Origin: an uncultured Geobacteraceae bacterium
GTDB lineage: Bacteria > Desulfobacterota > Desulfuromonadia > Geobacterales > Pseudopelobacteraceae
DNA: 7,154 nt
Direction of reading: 5' to 3'
Assembly: GCA_903879825.1 (NCBI GenBank)
Contig: CAIRND010000029.1
Location: 1-7,154 of the forward strand
In this document: positions 5,086 through 7,154 of the stretch, in pieces
Numbering within the stretch: position 1 is the first letter of the stretch
Layout: each line of letters opens with the position of its first letter
Made by a program: the position numbers and the translations under genes
Notes under the pieces: generated by a model
The model's input: only the letters and a program-made list of their open reading frames with translations
Told to the model about the DNA's origin: nothing
Databases searched by the model: none

Positions 5086-7154
5086 TTACTCACACGACAT
5101 TCTTGCCATGTACGGATCCGGAAGAGCGGTGTCAATCGGGCACAGTCCCGGAATTGTATCATACGCGTTCATTATCGCCCTTCCGCCCATACGTTGAAAA
5201 TGTTCGAGCAGCGTGGGGACAGACTCTGCAGGAACAGGACGGCTGTATAAATATCCCTGTCCTACGCTACACCCCTGGATACTGAGAAAATCGTTTTGAA
5301 CCTCACGCTCAATTCCTTCGGCGATGACACTCAGTTCCAGACTCCTGGCCAGCGCAATTATTGCAGAGATTACCGGAGCTCTTTCGTTGATATCGGTAAG
5401 GCTGGAAACGAATGACTGATCTATCTTTATTGTGTCAACCGGTAATCTTTGCAGATACTGTAATGATGAGTACCCAGTCCCAAAATCGTCTATGGCAAGC
5501 GAAATCCCCATTTCCTTCAATTCCTCAAGCGTGACTGCCGATGCGTCTGCGTCTGCCATCAGTACCCCTTCGGTGATCTCTATCTGAAGAGAGTGGGGTG
5601 AGATGGCGTTTATTTCGATCTCATGACGTATGATGGCAGCAAGGTCTTTGCGTGTCAGGCTCCTGCCGGAAATATTAATAGCAATCTGCACATCGATTAT
5701 CCCGTTGTCGCGCCAACTCCGTATCTGGTGGCATACTTCACTTATTACCCATTGATCAATTTCCCCGATCTGATTGCTATGTTCTGCCATCGGAATAAAA
5801 ACTGCCGGCGAAACGTTGCCAAGTTTTGGGTTGTTCCAGCGGATGAGCGCCTCAAAACCGACAATCTGTTTTGTCATTAAATCGACTTGTGGCTGGTAAT
5901 GCATCGAAAACTCGCTGTTTTTAATTGCCATACGGAGCTCTTTTTCTACCTCAAGCTGGAATGTCGCTGCTTCATGCATTGACTGACTAAAGTAATGAAA
6001 TGAGTTCTTGCCATTTTCTTTGGCCGAATACATGGCGATATCAGCGTGTTTGATCAGGGTATCGGTGTCAAGGCTGTCGTCAGGAAATATACTAATGCCG
6101 ATACTGGCGGTAACAACGACTTCTGTTTCATCCAATTGCACCGGGAGACTAATACTGCTGATAATACGCTGGGCGACAATCGCAACATCTTCGCTCTGTT
6201 TAAGATGATCCAGAATCACTACGAACTCATCACCTCCAAGGCGGGCGACCACCCGTGTGGAGGCAAAATCATCTACACGCACACTCTCCTTCAGGCGCAC
6301 GGCCAGTTTTTGAAGTAAACTATCTCCGGAAATATGGCCAAGGGTATCGTTTATTGTCTTAAAGCCGTCTATGTCGATAAAGAGGATGGCAAATTTGTTT
6401 CGATCTGTCTGCGACTTGAAATGGATCCGTTTGAGGTGATCCAGAAAGAGGGTGCGATTGGGCAGACCGGTCAGAATATCGAAGTACGCCAGTTGATGGA
6501 TTTCTCTCTCTGCCGCTTTGCGTTGCGAAATATCCTGAATTGCTCCCTCAAGCCTGATTGGTGTCCCTTTTTGATCAGTGATTACCGTTGCCTCGGTATG
6601 CACATAGCACGATGTGCCGTCGCCAAGCAGCAACTGATGATCAATGCTGTAAGATGAACTGGATTCAATCGCTTGATTAGTGGCCTGCTCCACCCGCATA
6701 CGATCCACCGGATGAACTGAACTCATAAACGCCTGAAAAGACGAATCAAAACCCAGTGGGTCAAAATGAAATATCTTTTTCACCTCATCAGAGAACCACA
6801 TGGTGTCCGATTGCAACTCCCACTCCCAGGATCCCATGCTGGCAAGGCGCTGGGCATGAGCAAGCCGCTTTTCGTTCTTTTTAAGATGTGCAAATGCCTT
6901 GGTCGCCTGCATGAGAAAGCTGATCCGGTAGCCGATTAATGACCAGGGAATCGGCTTGGTAATGAAATCAGTGACACCCAGGTCATAGGCACGCTGAATT
7001 GAAATCATGTCGTTACTGCCAGTCATCATCATAATGGGAATTTCAGAAATGCCGGTTGTTTCTCTCATGCGTGTACAGACCTCAAAACCGTCAATACCCG
7101 GCATCATGACATCCAGCAGCAGCAAGTCCGGTTGTACCGTTTCAAGGAGCCGTA
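5086..7154 (-). CDS. Response regulator with PAS, GGDEF and EAL domains (c-di-GMP synthesis/degradation), 5' end outside window
   Basis: Cytoplasmic signalling protein predicted to control c-di-GMP level. The frame is open to the window edge and the first visible residues (RLLETVQPDLLLLDVMMPG) lie inside a receiver domain, so the true start is upstream; 688 residues are visible, numbered here from base 7152. Receiver: phospho-acceptor Asp14 in LLLLDVMMPG, Thr44 in MMMTG, Lys66 in TKPIP, all conserved. A PAS domain (about 101-210) has SWEWEL, MWFSDEV and the EGAIQDISQRK exit typical of PAC. The GGDEF domain (about 220-385) has DIDGFKTIND, GHISGD and intact ARLGGDEF (GGDEF at 306-310). The EAL domain (about 405-645) has FEALIRW (EAL 434-436), INIS, EITEG, DDFGTGYSS (555-563), IKIDQSF, AEGIE and GQGYLYSRP, the full set expected of an active phosphodiesterase. 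A tail of about 40 residues follows. The gene converges on its neighbour with 16 bases between stops. Net direction of activity cannot be told from sequence. Confidence 0.95.
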   Translation of the reverse strand, partial: RLLETVQPDLLLLDVMMPGIDGFEVCTRMRETTGISEIPIMMMTGSNDMISIQRAYDLGVTDFITKPIPWSLIGYRISFLMQATKAFAHLKKNEKRLAHAQRLASMGSWEWELQSDTMWFSDEVKKIFHFDPLGFDSSFQAFMSSVHPVDRMRVEQATNQAIESSSSYSIDHQLLLGDGTSCYVHTEATVITDQKGTPIRLEGAIQDISQRKAAEREIHQLAYFDILTGLPNRTLFLDHLKRIHFKSQTDRNKFAILFIDIDGFKTINDTLGHISGDSLLQKLAVRLKESVRVDDFASTRVVARLGGDEFVVILDHLKQSEDVAIVAQRIISSISLPVQLDETEVVVTASIGISIFPDDSLDTDTLIKHADIAMYSAKENGKNSFHYFSQSMHEAATFQLEVEKELRMAIKNSEFSMHYQPQVDLMTKQIVGFEALIRWNNPKLGNVSPAVFIPMAEHSNQIGEIDQWVISEVCHQIRSWRDNGIIDVQIAINISGRSLTRKDLAAIIRHEIEINAISPHSLQIEITEGVLMADADASAVTLEELKEMGISLAIDDFGTGYSSLQYLQRLPVDTIKIDQSFVSSLTDINERAPVISAIIALARSLELSVIAEGIEREVQNDFLSIQGCSVGQGYLYSRPVPAESVPTLLEHFQRMGGRAIMNAYDTIPGLCPIDTALPDPYMARMSCE

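Noticed and set aside
5133..5156. Bulged hairpin CAATCGGG-CACAGT-CCCG-GA-ATTG near the 3' end of the c-di-GMP gene.
   Set aside because: It has no T-tract and lies well inside the coding region, so it is not a convincing terminator; kept only as a possible mRNA structure.
4746..5162. 138-codon minus-strand open frame across the 3' end of the barrel gene.
   Set aside because: It lies antisense to strongly family-like barrel sequence, overlaps the end of the c-di-GMP gene, and its translation has no recognisable domain.
6223..6237. GGAGGTGATG on the minus strand as an internal ribosome site and start within the signalling gene.
   Set aside because: These bases simply encode the Gly-Gly-Asp-Glu of GGDEF; the spacing to ATG is too short for initiation.

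Overview
The window reads as chromosomal DNA from a Gram-negative bacterium. It encodes an outer-membrane beta-barrel protein with a cleavable signal peptide, and a multidomain cyclic-di-GMP protein. The gene style (TilS sequence, a large protease/propeller/barrel protein, a response-regulator GGDEF-EAL protein) suggests Desulfuromonadota/Geobacterales or a relative. That placement is inferred from resemblance alone. No tRNA, rRNA, insertion sequence, CRISPR or phage module was seen, and base composition and codon use look even throughout.

Layout: (1) 1-273 (+) is the C-terminal end of a CorA-type divalent-metal transporter with the GMN signature. (2) 283-630 (+) is a small four-helix membrane protein of the YvlD/'phage holin family 4' type, 9 bases after corA. 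(3) 662-2068 (+) is tilS, tRNA(Ile)-lysidine synthetase, starting 31 bases after the small membrane gene. These three look like one co-directional transcription unit. (4) 2133-5069 (+) encodes a 978-residue exported protein with three modules: a zinc-metalloprotease-like domain with HEYAH, a six-repeat TolB-like beta-propeller, and a C-terminal Omp85/BamA-like beta-barrel. (5) 5086-7154 (-) is a convergent, 5'-truncated gene for a REC-PAS-GGDEF-EAL protein that would make and/or break c-di-GMP under phosphorelay control.

The genes cover housekeeping (metal uptake, tRNA modification), envelope biology (the protease-propeller-barrel) and second-messenger signalling. Nothing in the sequence links them into one pathway. 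The most notable item is the trimodular outer-membrane protein, where a protease and a propeller occupy the place POTRA domains hold in Omp85 proteins. The most notable non-coding signal is a hairpin across the tilS stop codon. Its T-tract lies on the minus strand, so it is built to stop antisense rather than sense transcription, and it sits just upstream of the trimodular gene, whose 3' end meets a convergent gene with only 16 bases between.
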